Origin: Arachnia propionica
GTDB taxonomy: Bacteria > Actinomycetota > Actinomycetes > Propionibacteriales > Propionibacteriaceae
Direction of reading: 5' to 3'
Assembly (NCBI RefSeq): GCF_003859805.1
Contig: NZ_RQZG01000001.1
Span: 1-64,000, forward strand
Length of the DNA: 64,000 bases
How positions within the stretch are numbered: position 1 is the first letter of the stretch; each line of letters begins with the position of its first letter. Below, in pieces: positions 10,259 through 19,021 of the stretch. A program made the position numbers and the translations under genes. Below the pieces are notes generated by a model. The model ran no database searches. It was not told where the DNA came from and saw only the letters and a list, made by a program, of their open reading frames with translations.

Positions 10259-11035
10259 ATGAGCATGCACTTCGCCATCAGTCCTGACGTGAACATCAAG
10301 AACGTCACCGACTGGTTCATCCTCAACACCAAGGTGCAGCGGATCACCGGACTGGCGTTCACCCCGACCGCCTACACCGACTTCGCGGATCTGCACGCCG
10401 CTTTCGAGGACGGTCGAGCGGACGTGGTCTACGCGAACGCGGCAGACACCGCATACCTCGTGCGTGACAAGGGCTATCTTCCGGTGGCCTGGGCGCGAGG
10501 GATGGCCAAGGAGGCCGTGGTCGCGGTCTCCGAGGAGAGTGACATCACCGATGTCGCGAGCCTCAAGGGCCCACTCACCGTGGCGGCGACAGATGCCCCG
10601 GACGTGGAACGGGTGTGCCGCATCATGCTCGAACCGGCCGACATCGGCTACCGGGACCTGGAGATGACCATCCGCCCGAATCCGGTGCTCGTGGCGAAGG
10701 CCCTCATCCAGGGGCACGCCCAGGTCGGTTTCTTCCCGCAGGACGCCTACGACGAGCTCTCGTCGATGGTCCGGATGCAGCTGCGTGAGCTGGTGCGCAG
10801 CCGGATCTACGTGGTGCGCAGCAGCCTGCTCGCCAGCCCGCAGCTGGCCGACCACGTCGAGACCCTCTGGCGAGGACTCGACGACCTGGCCAAGGGAGGC
10901 ACCAACGATGACCTGCTCGCCGCTCTGGGCGCCCCCAACGGGTGGGAACGGCTGGAGCAGGAGGACACCGAGTTCATGATCGACCTCATGGACGCACTGT
11001 CCCAGGACGGTGAGGAACCCCGCCGCCGAGCCTGA
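10259..11035 (+). CDS. Cytosolic PhnD-like periplasmic-binding-fold protein
   Basis: The 258-residue protein has the type 2 periplasmic-binding fold of the phosphate/phosphonate (PhnD) group: YTDFADLHAAFEDGRADVVYANAADTAYL, then DVASLKG and a C-terminal lobe with ALIQGHAQVGFF. It has no signal peptide or lipobox at all; the first strand begins at residue 3. It therefore probably acts in the cytoplasm as a small-ligand receptor and not in transport, and no permease or ATPase gene is nearby. It is the last gene of the Roadblock-PAS operon. The ligand cannot be told from the sequence. Confidence 0.8.
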   Translation: MSMHFAISPDVNIKNVTDWFILNTKVQRITGLAFTPTAYTDFADLHAAFEDGRADVVYANAADTAYLVRDKGYLPVAWARGMAKEAVVAVSEESDITDVASLKGPLTVAATDAPDVERVCRIMLEPADIGYRDLEMTIRPNPVLVAKALIQGHAQVGFFPQDAYDELSSMVRMQLRELVRSRIYVVRSSLLASPQLADHVETLWRGLDDLAKGGTNDDLLAALGAPNGWERLEQEDTEFMIDLMDALSQDGEEPRRRA

Positions 11036-11045
11036 GACCGGATGT

Positions 11046-11085
11046 GACGTGTCGTCACCACCGCGCACGGTGGTGACGACACGTC
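11046..11085. terminator. Bidirectional terminator
   Basis: A perfect 18-bp stem, GACGTGTCGTCACCACCG with its complement, around loop CGCA, lies between two convergent operons. It closes the Roadblock-PAS-PhnD operon on one side and the DUF4956-VTC-DUF4353 operon on the other. Confidence 0.8.
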
Positions 11086-11096
11086 GCGTTCCAGCA

Positions 11097-12575
11097 TCAG
11101 GGACGATCCCCACCGGGTCCTCCGGGCCCTCCGCCGGGGCCCTGCATCCCACTGCGGTACTGGTTGGCCGCCACACTGCCCACCACGGTGCCGTCGAGGC
11201 TGACCCGGTAGGTGCCGTCCGGGCTGATTCCCGGACCGGAGTAGAGGACCGACGCGTACTGCTTGAGTGATGACTCCGTGGCGATGACGGTGCCCTGGGA
11301 GTCCAGGATCGAGACCTCACCCGTGGTGCTGCCTGCCAGCTCCGTGAACACGAATCCCTGGGTGGACTCCTTCGTGGGGGTCTCCGCCATCCCGGCGGAA
11401 CCGAGAGCCCACAGTTCACCGCCGGTCATGACCAGTCCCTCCTGCACGTCGATCGCCGCATTGCCGTCGTCGACCGGTCCGTGGACCACGACGGAGCCCC
11501 CGGAGATGGTGGCCGTGGCGTTGGAGTCGATGCCGTCACCCGCGGCGTCGATGGTCAGTGAACCGCCGGTGACGAACAGGCCGGTCGGGGCGTCGCCGGA
11601 GATGTTGACCCCGTCATCGGAGCTGGTCAGAGCGATCTCACCTCCTGCGATGACGATGGTCTGGGCCTCCATCGCCTCCACCGAACCGGTGACCGTGACG
11701 GTGGCGTCGGAGATGGCGACATCGGTGAAACCCTTGATCCCGTCGTCACCGGCGTTCACGGTGAGCTCACCACCCGAGAGGAGGACGAAACCACGTTCCG
11801 TGTCGGTGTCGTTGTCGGCCTTCACCCCGTCCCCTGCGGCTTCGACGACCACCGTGCCGCCCTCGATGACGACGTAGTCCTTGCCACGGATCCCGTCATC
11901 GACAGCGGTGACCTCGATGGTGCCGCCAGCGATCACCAGGCCGTCAGCGGAGTTGATGGCGTCATTGTGGTTGCCGACCACCTTCAAGGTTCCGGAGCCC
12001 GTGATGGTCAGGTCACTGGCGGAGTCGATGGCTGATGACGGTGCGGTCTCGGAGGTGTCGGTGTACCCGGTGGCGTCACCCACGGTGTTGGTGGAGCCCG
12101 CTGCCAGGATCACGGTCACCTCATCCGCGGTGCTGACCACCAGAGGAGAACCCTCGGGGTTGTCGAGGTCCACACCGTCCAGGATCAGCTGGACGTCCTG
12201 ACCGTCGGCCGCCACGGTGATCTGGCCCGAGAACGAGCCGGTGAGTCGGTAGGTACCGCCCGTGGTGATGGTCACGTCCGACTCCGCGATCTCCACACCC
12301 GAGCCGGATGTGGTGGCCGTGGTGCCGTCGAGGGTGACCTCCACCACTGATGCCTCATCCCAGGTGGCGTCCTGGGCGGTGTGGTGGGACTCCTGGTTGG
12401 CGGCGAGCAGGGAGGTCAACTGATCGTTCCCGCTCGTGGTGGAATCGGTCTGCACGATGCTTCGTCCTGCACCGGAGGTGGACGCTGTCGTGGTGTCCGA
12501 CGTCGAGGCCTGACAGCCGACGAGACCGGCTGCCAGGGCGAGGGAGGCGAGTCCGAGGCGGAGTGTGGTGTTCAT
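11097..12575 (-). CDS. Lipoprotein with DUF4353 (Cthe_2159-like) carbohydrate-binding beta-helix
   Basis: The 492-residue product starts at ATG 12575, preceded by AAAGGAC. It has a lipoprotein signal (LVGC, Cys21) and then a Thr/Ser-rich stretch. The body is a ladder of short repeats such as GGTIEVTAVDDGIRGKD and GGSLTIDAAGDGIDSNA, the aspartate-rich parallel beta-helix of the DUF4353/Cthe_2159 family. One founding member binds acidic polysaccharide and calcium. The C-terminus is glycine/proline rich. It is the third gene of an operon with a VTC-domain gene, 10 bases downstream of it. The role is probably polymer or calcium binding at the cell surface. Confidence 0.87.
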   Translation of the reverse strand: MNTTLRLGLASLALAAGLVGCQASTSDTTTASTSGAGRSIVQTDSTTSGNDQLTSLLAANQESHHTAQDATWDEASVVEVTLDGTTATTSGSGVEIAESDVTITTGGTYRLTGSFSGQITVAADGQDVQLILDGVDLDNPEGSPLVVSTADEVTVILAAGSTNTVGDATGYTDTSETAPSSAIDSASDLTITGSGTLKVVGNHNDAINSADGLVIAGGTIEVTAVDDGIRGKDYVVIEGGTVVVEAAGDGVKADNDTDTERGFVLLSGGELTVNAGDDGIKGFTDVAISDATVTVTGSVEAMEAQTIVIAGGEIALTSSDDGVNISGDAPTGLFVTGGSLTIDAAGDGIDSNATATISGGSVVVHGPVDDGNAAIDVQEGLVMTGGELWALGSAGMAETPTKESTQGFVFTELAGSTTGEVSILDSQGTVIATESSLKQYASVLYSGPGISPDGTYRVSLDGTVVGSVAANQYRSGMQGPGGGPGGPGGDRP

Positions 12576-12585
12576 TGTCGTCCTT

Positions 12586-13323
12586 TCAGAAGTGACGGGT
12601 GAGGGTGGAGTGCCAACGATTGGTCGGCAGTTCAGGGTGGAGCGCGGCCAGCCCGGTCGCGTACTTCGAGATGCGACCTTGACGGTGCCCGGCGCGCCAG
12701 AGGAGCCGGTCCATCGCACCGGGGGAGGAGGCGGACTTCGTCTCGATGATGCTCAGTTCCGGTCGGTGCAGGACCTGTCCTGCACCGACCCAGGTCAGGT
12801 CCTGGTCCAGGGTGATCCGGGTGGCGCCGTCAGGGCTGAGCAGTGTGGTGCGGGTGTAGCTCGTCCCCAGACTGGGCCGCAACCATGACGGACGAATTCC
12901 GTGGACCCCGCCGGCGGTCAGGCATGAGCTGATGAAGTCGAACTGGCCGGGGGCAAGGGAGTGCAGGGAGTCACCGACGTGGGGGAGACGTCGCTTGATG
13001 GTCCTTCCCCGATGGCTGGTCTTGACCTCGAGGAAGACCTCACCCGAGTCGCAGTAGTGTCGAAGACGCACCTTGAACCGGGTGGGGCGACCACGAGCGG
13101 CCAGCAGGTAGGAGTCCCGTGCCGGGGTGTCGAAATAGACGGTGCTGTAGTGGAAGCTCTGTCTGCCATCGATCTCCAGCACCCGGGTCCTCGCTGGGAG
13201 CAGCTCGATGAGGGGGTGGACGGCACTCAGCGCGAGCGGGTACTTACGGTCCACACGGTCGAGCAGCTGAGAGGTGGAGTTCAGCTCGGTGAGGCTGACC
13301 GGGGCCAGGGCATCGAGGCGCAT
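12586..13323 (-). CDS. VTC domain protein (polyphosphate polymerase-like)
   Basis: The 245-residue protein is a stand-alone VTC domain. Eukaryotic relatives make polyphosphate from ATP in a basic tunnel. The family residues are visible in order: DRKYPL near residue 25, FHYSTVYFDTP, RFKVRLRHY, EVFLEVKTSHRGRTIKRRLP, ITLDQDL and the terminal IIETKS. Many Arg/Lys and the E/D metal ligands are intact. It starts inside the stop of the DUF4956 gene (TGATG), so the two are coupled. Known bacterial neighbourhoods pair this domain with DUF4956, CotH kinase or DUF4353 proteins, as here. Whether it polymerises phosphate in this setting is not shown. Confidence 0.88.
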   Translation of the reverse strand: MRLDALAPVSLTELNSTSQLLDRVDRKYPLALSAVHPLIELLPARTRVLEIDGRQSFHYSTVYFDTPARDSYLLAARGRPTRFKVRLRHYCDSGEVFLEVKTSHRGRTIKRRLPHVGDSLHSLAPGQFDFISSCLTAGGVHGIRPSWLRPSLGTSYTRTTLLSPDGATRITLDQDLTWVGAGQVLHRPELSIIETKSASSPGAMDRLLWRAGHRQGRISKYATGLAALHPELPTNRWHSTLTRHF

Positions 13324-13892
13324 CAGAGGACCTCCACCCCGGGACGGGCGGTGAGGTGGGCACCGGGTCGATGGCGCACCTCGGCGAGTGTCGAGTCATT
13401 GACGAAGTCCACCCGTTGCACGTTCACCCCGAGGATCCGCCCACCGAGTCGGTTCGCCAGTTCGTGACGCAGCTCCTGGTCATCGGTGATGGCTCGGTCG
13501 AGATGGATGATCTCCCGGCGGGTCGCGGTGCGGAACGAGGGGCGATCCACGACCGCCAGCACTGCGACGATGACGCCCATGAGGATGTAACTGAGCACGG
13601 AGTTGGACAGGCCGCCGATCAATCCGAGGGCCAGGGCGCTGAAGTAGTAGGCGACCTCGTGCTGGGCGAGCTCGTCGGAGCGCAACCGGATGATCGACAA
13701 CACCCCGAACAGGCCGAGTCCCAGTCCGGCTGCGACCTCACTGCCCGACAGCACGATGGACACGGCCATCACCCCGATGTTGACCCCGAGGTAGGCCACC
13801 GCGAGGTCGCGACGGTGGTGTCTGGGAAGGTAGACGGCGAAGACGAGAACTGAGATGGCGATGACGTTGGCGAGATGGGGCAGGTGTTCCAT
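13323..13892 (-). CDS. DUF4956 membrane protein
   Basis: The 189-residue protein has an N-terminal membrane region of about four helices and a soluble C-terminal tail of roughly 70 residues. The LGLFGVLSIIRLRSDEL segment at the membrane edge is typical of DUF4956. ATG 13892 is chosen because it begins directly before the first helix; a GTG at 13937 would add 15 polar residues. It is the first gene of the operon with the VTC and DUF4353 genes. It probably provides the membrane platform for the VTC protein. The biochemical function is unknown. Confidence 0.82.
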   Translation of the reverse strand: MEHLPHLANVIAISVLVFAVYLPRHHRRDLAVAYLGVNIGVMAVSIVLSGSEVAAGLGLGLFGVLSIIRLRSDELAQHEVAYYFSALALGLIGGLSNSVLSYILMGVIVAVLAVVDRPSFRTATRREIIHLDRAITDDQELRHELANRLGGRILGVNVQRVDFVNDSTLAEVRHRPGAHLTARPGVEVL

Positions 13893-14001
13893 GACCGGGC
13901 CTTCGGTGATCGGGCGAGGGCACTTCCCTCGGTTCACACACCATCTCGCCAGCCCGATCTGTGTGGTTCCTGTGAGGCCAGGATGACTCAGGTGTGAGTC
14001 G

Positions 14002-14856
14002 TCACAGCTTTCGTTCCGGTGTCGGGCTGCCGGGACCGGACTCGTCGCCGGAGGGCTCCGTCATCGACGGGGTGTCCGAGCGTGACGGTGTGCCCTCATC
14101 GGGTCCGGAGCTGCTCTCCTCGGGGCTGCCGGGGCTGCTCCCGGACGGGCTGCCGGAACCACCACCGGATCCCTCACCCGAGGAGGGGATCGGCGGGGGA
14201 GGGGAGACCTTGGGCTGGTTCTGGAACACCAGGATCGCGAGCAGGATCGCCACCGCGGTCAGCAGCAGCATGAGCAGGAAACTGACCAGGATCGAGATCC
14301 AGCCCGCGCGGTCCTTCCTGCCCGGCCAGGGCAGTGGCCACAGCCGTGTCGTGCCACCCGCGGGGTTGCTCCACCAGTGGAGCAGGAAGTCCGGCCCCTT
14401 CGGGGTGCCGAGCTGCGGGGTGTGGACCAGGTCGACGGCTGCCAGGACCCGACCGGCCTCCGCCACGGCCCTGAGTGAACCGTCGAAGGCGAGGGCCACC
14501 CACGGGGCCAACGGTGCGTGCGAGGCGACGATCGGATCGTCGTTCTCGTCACGGAACCGAACCGCCAGGCGACCCTCGTCCTGACCCTGACCACCTCGGG
14601 CCACGACCGTGTCGATGTGCATGGCGTCCACCTCGCCCGCGAACCTGGCACGGGCTGCGGAGTCCTGGGCGGCGCCGTCGCCGAGCAGGATGAGCATCAC
14701 GGCGTCCGAGTCGTCCGCGTGGGCACAGTACGCCACGCCGGCAGGAGTGGCGTGGAGTCTGGAGTCGAGCCAGAAATCACCCACCTTCACGGGATCGTGG
14801 TCCTGCAGCGGGTGGTGGTCGGCCAGCGCCTGGTGCGGATCGGGAGAGTCAGTCAT
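14002..14856 (-). CDS. Hypothetical single-span membrane protein
   Basis: I do not recognise the family. The 284-residue protein has a soluble N-terminal part of about 180 residues, one membrane helix at residues 186-211, and a Ser/Gly/Pro-rich tail of about 70 residues with many acidic positions, probably outside the cell. The N-terminal part contains VGDFWLDSRLHATPAGVAYC and a WVALAFDGSLRAVAEAGRVL helix. It is divergently oriented to the MoxR-DUF58-VWA operon, with about 110 bases between the starts, so the two may share regulation. Confidence 0.75.
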   Translation of the reverse strand: MTDSPDPHQALADHHPLQDHDPVKVGDFWLDSRLHATPAGVAYCAHADDSDAVMLILLGDGAAQDSAARARFAGEVDAMHIDTVVARGGQGQDEGRLAVRFRDENDDPIVASHAPLAPWVALAFDGSLRAVAEAGRVLAAVDLVHTPQLGTPKGPDFLLHWWSNPAGGTTRLWPLPWPGRKDRAGWISILVSFLLMLLLTAVAILLAILVFQNQPKVSPPPPIPSSGEGSGGGSGSPSGSSPGSPEESSSGPDEGTPSRSDTPSMTEPSGDESGPGSPTPERKL

Positions 14857-14968
14857 CAGGGACTATGACACCACATCCGGTGAGCAGGTGGGGGCCGGGG
14901 ACGGCTCTGGACGGAAATGCTCGCCCATGGCGGTATCGTGGGGGGCGATCGTGACAAGGAGCCATTGA

Positions 14969-16045
14969 GTGAACAGTCCCCATGCGCAGCCCGGGCTGCC
15001 CACCACCATCGCTGAAGCGGCCCATCTGCTCGGCACCGCCATCAGTCAGGTGCAGCGAGTCATCGTCGGTCAGGAACACATGGTCCAGCAGTTGATGGTG
15101 GCCCTCCTCGCGAAGGGGCACTGTCTGCTGGAGGGCGTGCCCGGTGTCGCCAAGACCTTGGCGGTGCGGTCGTTCGCCACTGTCGTGGGTGGTGACTTCG
15201 CACGTGTGCAGTTCACCCCTGACCTGGTTCCCTCGGACATCGTGGGCACCCGTATCTACTCGGCGACGGCGGAGAGCTTCGAGATCGAACTCGGCCCCGT
15301 CTTCGTGAACTTCGTCCTGGCCGACGAGATCAACCGGGCCCCTGCCAAGGTCCAGTCGGCCATGCTCGAGCTGATGGCGGAGAAACAGGTCTCCATCGGC
15401 GGCCGGACCTATCCCGCGCCGGACCCCTTCATCGTCATCGCCACCCAGAACCCCGTGGAGTCCGAGGGCGTCTATCCGTTGCCCGAGGCACAGCGGGACC
15501 GCTTCCTGGTCAAGGTGGACGTGCCGTACCCGAAGGGCAACGAGGAGTTCGAGATCCTGAGGCGGATGAGTGTCAAACCCCCGATCGCGGAACGGGTGCT
15601 GAACCCGGAGCTGGTCCGTCACCTCCAGGACATGGCCGCCAGGGTCTTCGTCCACAACCTCGTCAGTGAGTACATCGTCCGGTTGGTCCTGGCGACCCGG
15701 ACCCCGTCGGAGTTCGGGATGCCGGATCTGGAACCGGTGATCCAGATCGGTTGTTCCCCGCGTGCCACGCTCGGTCTCGTCGCCGCCGCCCGTGCGTTGG
15801 CGCTGATCAACGGACGGGACTACGTGCTGCCCACCGATGTCCAGGCCGTCGCCCGGGACGTGATGGCGCACCGGATCGTGCTCGGTTTCGATGCCGTGGC
15901 TGACAACGTCAACACCGCGGAGGTCGTGGACCGGATCCTCGCCATGGTGCCTGCCCCGACCCCGGTGTGGAACGACCAGTCCAGGCAGCAGCGCCACCAG
16001 CAGCACGGCTACCAGTCGACGGCACCGTACCCGGGACAGGGCTGA
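14969..16045 (+). CDS. MoxR-family AAA+ ATPase
   Basis: The 358-residue ATPase carries Walker A GVPGVAKTLA, the QFTPDLVPSD block, Walker B LADEINRAPAK, sensor ATQNPVESEGVYPLPEAQ, and the C-terminal MoxR lid domain. GTG 14969 follows AAGGAGCC. MoxR proteins act as chaperone-like remodelers of VWA-domain partners, and two such partners lie downstream in the same operon. The order MoxR-DUF58-VWA matches the mycobacterial Rv1479-Rv1481 region. Confidence 0.93.
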   Translation: MNSPHAQPGLPTTIAEAAHLLGTAISQVQRVIVGQEHMVQQLMVALLAKGHCLLEGVPGVAKTLAVRSFATVVGGDFARVQFTPDLVPSDIVGTRIYSATAESFEIELGPVFVNFVLADEINRAPAKVQSAMLELMAEKQVSIGGRTYPAPDPFIVIATQNPVESEGVYPLPEAQRDRFLVKVDVPYPKGNEEFEILRRMSVKPPIAERVLNPELVRHLQDMAARVFVHNLVSEYIVRLVLATRTPSEFGMPDLEPVIQIGCSPRATLGLVAAARALALINGRDYVLPTDVQAVARDVMAHRIVLGFDAVADNVNTAEVVDRILAMVPAPTPVWNDQSRQQRHQQHGYQSTAPYPGQG

Positions 16046-16052
16046 GGCCGTC

Positions 16053-17108
16053 TTGGCGATCCCCGCATTCCACCCCGCTGCCCCGCCCCGACGAGACGTC
16101 GGGGCGGCGACGACGGTGCTGCGTGCCCCCAGCGGCCCCACCATCCCCTTGTCGAAGCTGGCGCCGGAGGCGGCACTGCGACGGCTCGAGCTCACTGTCG
16201 TCAGACGCCTCGAGGGTTTCCTCCACGGTGACCACATGGGGTTGCTTCCCGGTCCCGGGTCGGACACCAACGACGCCCGGCCGTACCAGCCGGGGCAGGA
16301 TGACGTGCGCAAGATGGACTGGGCGGTGACGGCACGCACCACCATCCCGCACGTGCGTGACACCATCGCCGACCGGGAACTGGAGGTCTGGGGGCTGCTG
16401 GACGTCACCCCGTCGATGAACTGGGGGACCGAGGGGATCACCAAACGAGATCTGGGCATCGCCGCGATCGCCACGATCGGGTTCCTCAGCCAGCGGATGG
16501 GGGACCGGTTCGGCGGCATGCTCCTGCTGCCCGACCGGGTCAGGAGGCTTCCGGCGCGTTCGGGGCGAACCGCTTTGTACGGGCTGTTGCGGCAGATGCT
16601 GACCACCCCGATCGTGCCCGACCAGGCACCCGGTGAGCTTGACCTGGCAGAGGGAGTGGAACAGCTGACCCGCAGCCAGCGACGGCGGGGCATGCGGGTC
16701 ATCGTCTCGGACTTCCTCACCGCGGGGGAGGCGGAACTCGACCCGGACCGGCCACCACCATGGGAACGGGCCATCCGACGGTTGGCGGTCAAGAACCAGG
16801 TGCTCTGCGTCGAGGTGCTGGACCGTCACGAGCTGGAGTTCCCGGATGTCGGGGAGATGCTGATCCGTGATCCGGAGACCCAGTTCCTGCGTTACGTCAA
16901 CACGGCGGACCCCGTGGCGCGGCGACGGATGGACGAGGCCTCGCGGGCCCAACGGGAGCGGGTACGCATCGCACTGCGTCGTGCCGGTGCCGGACACATC
17001 CAGCTGCGGACGGACCGGGACTGGGTGGCGGACATCGCGCGCTTCGTGCTCAACTACCGGCGGGTGGCGAGTGTGCTGCATGCGCCGCCCCAGGGGGTGA
17101 GTCGATGA
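16053..17108 (+). CDS. DUF58 domain protein
   Basis: The 351-residue product belongs to DUF58. The signature GPGSDTNDARPYQPGQDDVRKMDW lies near residue 65 (read GxD...RxYxxGDxxRxIDW), followed by a degenerate VWA-like domain (LLDVTPSM, MRVIVSDFL). No ATG or GTG fits the beginning of homology; TTG 16053, with GAGG just upstream, is my choice and leaves 7 bases after the moxR stop. The stop overlaps the next start by four bases. It is part of a membrane-associated MoxR/VWA complex of unclear role, possibly in envelope or metal-related maturation. Confidence 0.88.
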   Translation: MAIPAFHPAAPPRRDVGAATTVLRAPSGPTIPLSKLAPEAALRRLELTVVRRLEGFLHGDHMGLLPGPGSDTNDARPYQPGQDDVRKMDWAVTARTTIPHVRDTIADRELEVWGLLDVTPSMNWGTEGITKRDLGIAAIATIGFLSQRMGDRFGGMLLLPDRVRRLPARSGRTALYGLLRQMLTTPIVPDQAPGELDLAEGVEQLTRSQRRRGMRVIVSDFLTAGEAELDPDRPPPWERAIRRLAVKNQVLCVEVLDRHELEFPDVGEMLIRDPETQFLRYVNTADPVARRRMDEASRAQRERVRIALRRAGAGHIQLRTDRDWVADIARFVLNYRRVASVLHAPPQGVSR

Positions 17109-18064
17109 CCTGGATCGAGTTCAAGACCCCGGAGCGGTTGTGGGTCCTGCTGGTGCTTCCCGCACTCATCATCCTGTACCTCGTGTTGATGAGGCTCAAG
17201 GGGCGCACCTCGATGCGCTTCACCAACACGGGTGTGCTCGGCCGGGTCATCGGGTCCCAGCGACGCTGGACCCGGCACCTGGCGGTGGCGATGTCGTTGT
17301 GTTCCCTCATCGCACTGGGCCTGGCCTGGGCACAGCCCCTGGGGACCGAGAAGGTGCCACGGGAACGGGCCACCGTCGTGGTCGTGGTGGACACGTCGTT
17401 GTCCATGGAGGCCACTGATGTGTCACCGAACCGCTTGGAGGCGGCGAAGGCGGCGGCATCGGACTTCGTCAGCGGCCTTCCTGCGACCTACAACGTGGCT
17501 CTGGTGGCCTTGGACGGCTCCCCCTCGATCGTGGTCCCCGCGACAACGGATCGCGGGCCGCTGGAGCGTGTCCTCCAAGGTCTGGAACTGGGCGAGGGGA
17601 CTGCCATCGGGGACGCGTTGACCGTCTCGCTCGAGGCGATCCAGGCGGCCCCACCCGCAGAGGGTGGGGAACCCCCGCCGGCGATGATCGTGATGCTGAG
17701 CGACGGGACCAACACCGACGGGACCGATCCGAGTGAGGGCACCCGGCAGGCGAAACAGGCCGGGGTCCCGGTGTACACGATCGCCTACGGTACCGAGAAC
17801 GGTTACGTCGACCTTGACGGCAAGCGTCACAACGTGGCCCCGGACAAGGATGCGTTGCGGACGATCTCGCAGACCACCGAGGGGGAGGCGGTCACCGCGG
17901 ACAGCGTGGCGAGTCTCCAGGACGCCTACAAGAGGATCGGCTCCGCCGTGGGGCTGGAGGAAGTGAAGAAACCCGTGACGGCGCAGTACGCGCTCGGAGC
18001 GCTCGGGTTCGCCGTCATCGCGGCGCTCGGGGCCGTCATGATGGCAGCGAGGTGGCCACGATGA
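17105..18064 (+). CDS. VWA-domain membrane protein (BatA-like), first copy
   Basis: The 319-residue protein has two N-terminal helices (about 12-30 and 58-76), a VWA domain with MIDAS motif DTSLS at D96, and a C-terminal helix near residue 300. The VWA domain should face outside. It contains PNRLEAAK, then LSDGTNTDG and VPVYTIAYGTENG. The start overlaps the DUF58 stop and its own stop overlaps the next gene (ATGA), so all four genes are coupled. The next gene is a clear tandem paralogue. Confidence 0.9.
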   Translation: MTWIEFKTPERLWVLLVLPALIILYLVLMRLKGRTSMRFTNTGVLGRVIGSQRRWTRHLAVAMSLCSLIALGLAWAQPLGTEKVPRERATVVVVVDTSLSMEATDVSPNRLEAAKAAASDFVSGLPATYNVALVALDGSPSIVVPATTDRGPLERVLQGLELGEGTAIGDALTVSLEAIQAAPPAEGGEPPPAMIVMLSDGTNTDGTDPSEGTRQAKQAGVPVYTIAYGTENGYVDLDGKRHNVAPDKDALRTISQTTEGEAVTADSVASLQDAYKRIGSAVGLEEVKKPVTAQYALGALGFAVIAALGAVMMAARWPR

Positions 18065-19020
18065 CCGTGATTCTGGCACTGGAGTTCATGCGCCCCGCCC
18101 GTCTCTGGGCCATGGTCATCGTGGCCGGAATCGCCGGGCTCTACGTGCTGCTGGTGAGCCGGCGGCCACGTCCGGGACGCCGCAGCCGGATCCACCTGGT
18201 GATCCCGAAGGATGCAGCCTGGAAACGCCATGGTGCGGTGCTGCTGGCCCTGCTCAGCCTGGCCTCCCTCGTGGTGGCCTGGGCGATGCCCACGGACTTC
18301 GGCAAGCAGCCCCGTGACCGGGCGACGGTGGTGGTGACCATCGACGTGTCCTGGTCCATGGAGGCCGAGGATGTCAAACCGAACCGTCTGGAGGCCGCGA
18401 AGGAATCCGCGAAGGAGTTCGTGCTGAGCCTTCCCGAGAGGTTCAACGTGGCACTGGTCACCTTCGCGGGGACGGCGAACATCGCGGTGCCTCCCACTGT
18501 CGACCGAGGTGCCCTCACCCGTGCCATCGACGGCCTGAGCATGGCACCGTCGACGGCGACCGGGGAGGCCGTCTACACCAGCCTGGACGCGCTGCAACTG
18601 GTGCCGCCGAATCCCGACGATCCCGAGGACGTGGCACCCGCGGCGATCGTCCTGCTCTCCGACGGGGCCAGCAACATCGGACGGTCCTCCGCCGATGCCG
18701 CGAAGGTGTCCCGCGAGATGGGTGTGCCGATCTACACCATCGCCTATGGCACCCAGGACGGATACGTCATCTCCAACGGCCAGCGGCAGCGGGTGGCGGT
18801 CAACCACCACGAGCTGTACGTGATCGCCGACAACTCGGGTGGGAAGAAGTTCTCCGCCGAGTCGGCAGGTCAGCTCGGTGAGGTCTACGACGCGATCTCC
18901 ACCGACATCGGCTATGAGCGGGTCCCCATGGAGGTCACGGAACGCTACGCGGGCTACAGCCTCATCTTCGCCATCCTGGCAGCGCTCGGGGTGATCTCCC
19001 TGGGGGCCCGCTGGCCGTGA
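18061..19020 (+). CDS. VWA-domain membrane protein, tandem paralogue
   Basis: This 319-residue protein has the same layout as its upstream neighbour: two N-terminal helices, a VWA domain with MIDAS motif DVSWS, LSDGASNIG, VPIYTIAYGTQDGYV, and one C-terminal helix. Shared blocks such as RATVVV, PNRLEAAK and YTIAYGT show an old tandem duplication. ATG 18061 overlaps the upstream stop. It is the last gene of the MoxR operon and ends two bases before the convergent oxidoreductase fragment. Confidence 0.9.
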   Translation: MTVILALEFMRPARLWAMVIVAGIAGLYVLLVSRRPRPGRRSRIHLVIPKDAAWKRHGAVLLALLSLASLVVAWAMPTDFGKQPRDRATVVVTIDVSWSMEAEDVKPNRLEAAKESAKEFVLSLPERFNVALVTFAGTANIAVPPTVDRGALTRAIDGLSMAPSTATGEAVYTSLDALQLVPPNPDDPEDVAPAAIVLLSDGASNIGRSSADAAKVSREMGVPIYTIAYGTQDGYVISNGQRQRVAVNHHELYVIADNSGGKKFSAESAGQLGEVYDAISTDIGYERVPMEVTERYAGYSLIFAILAALGVISLGARWP

Positions 19021-19021
19021 C

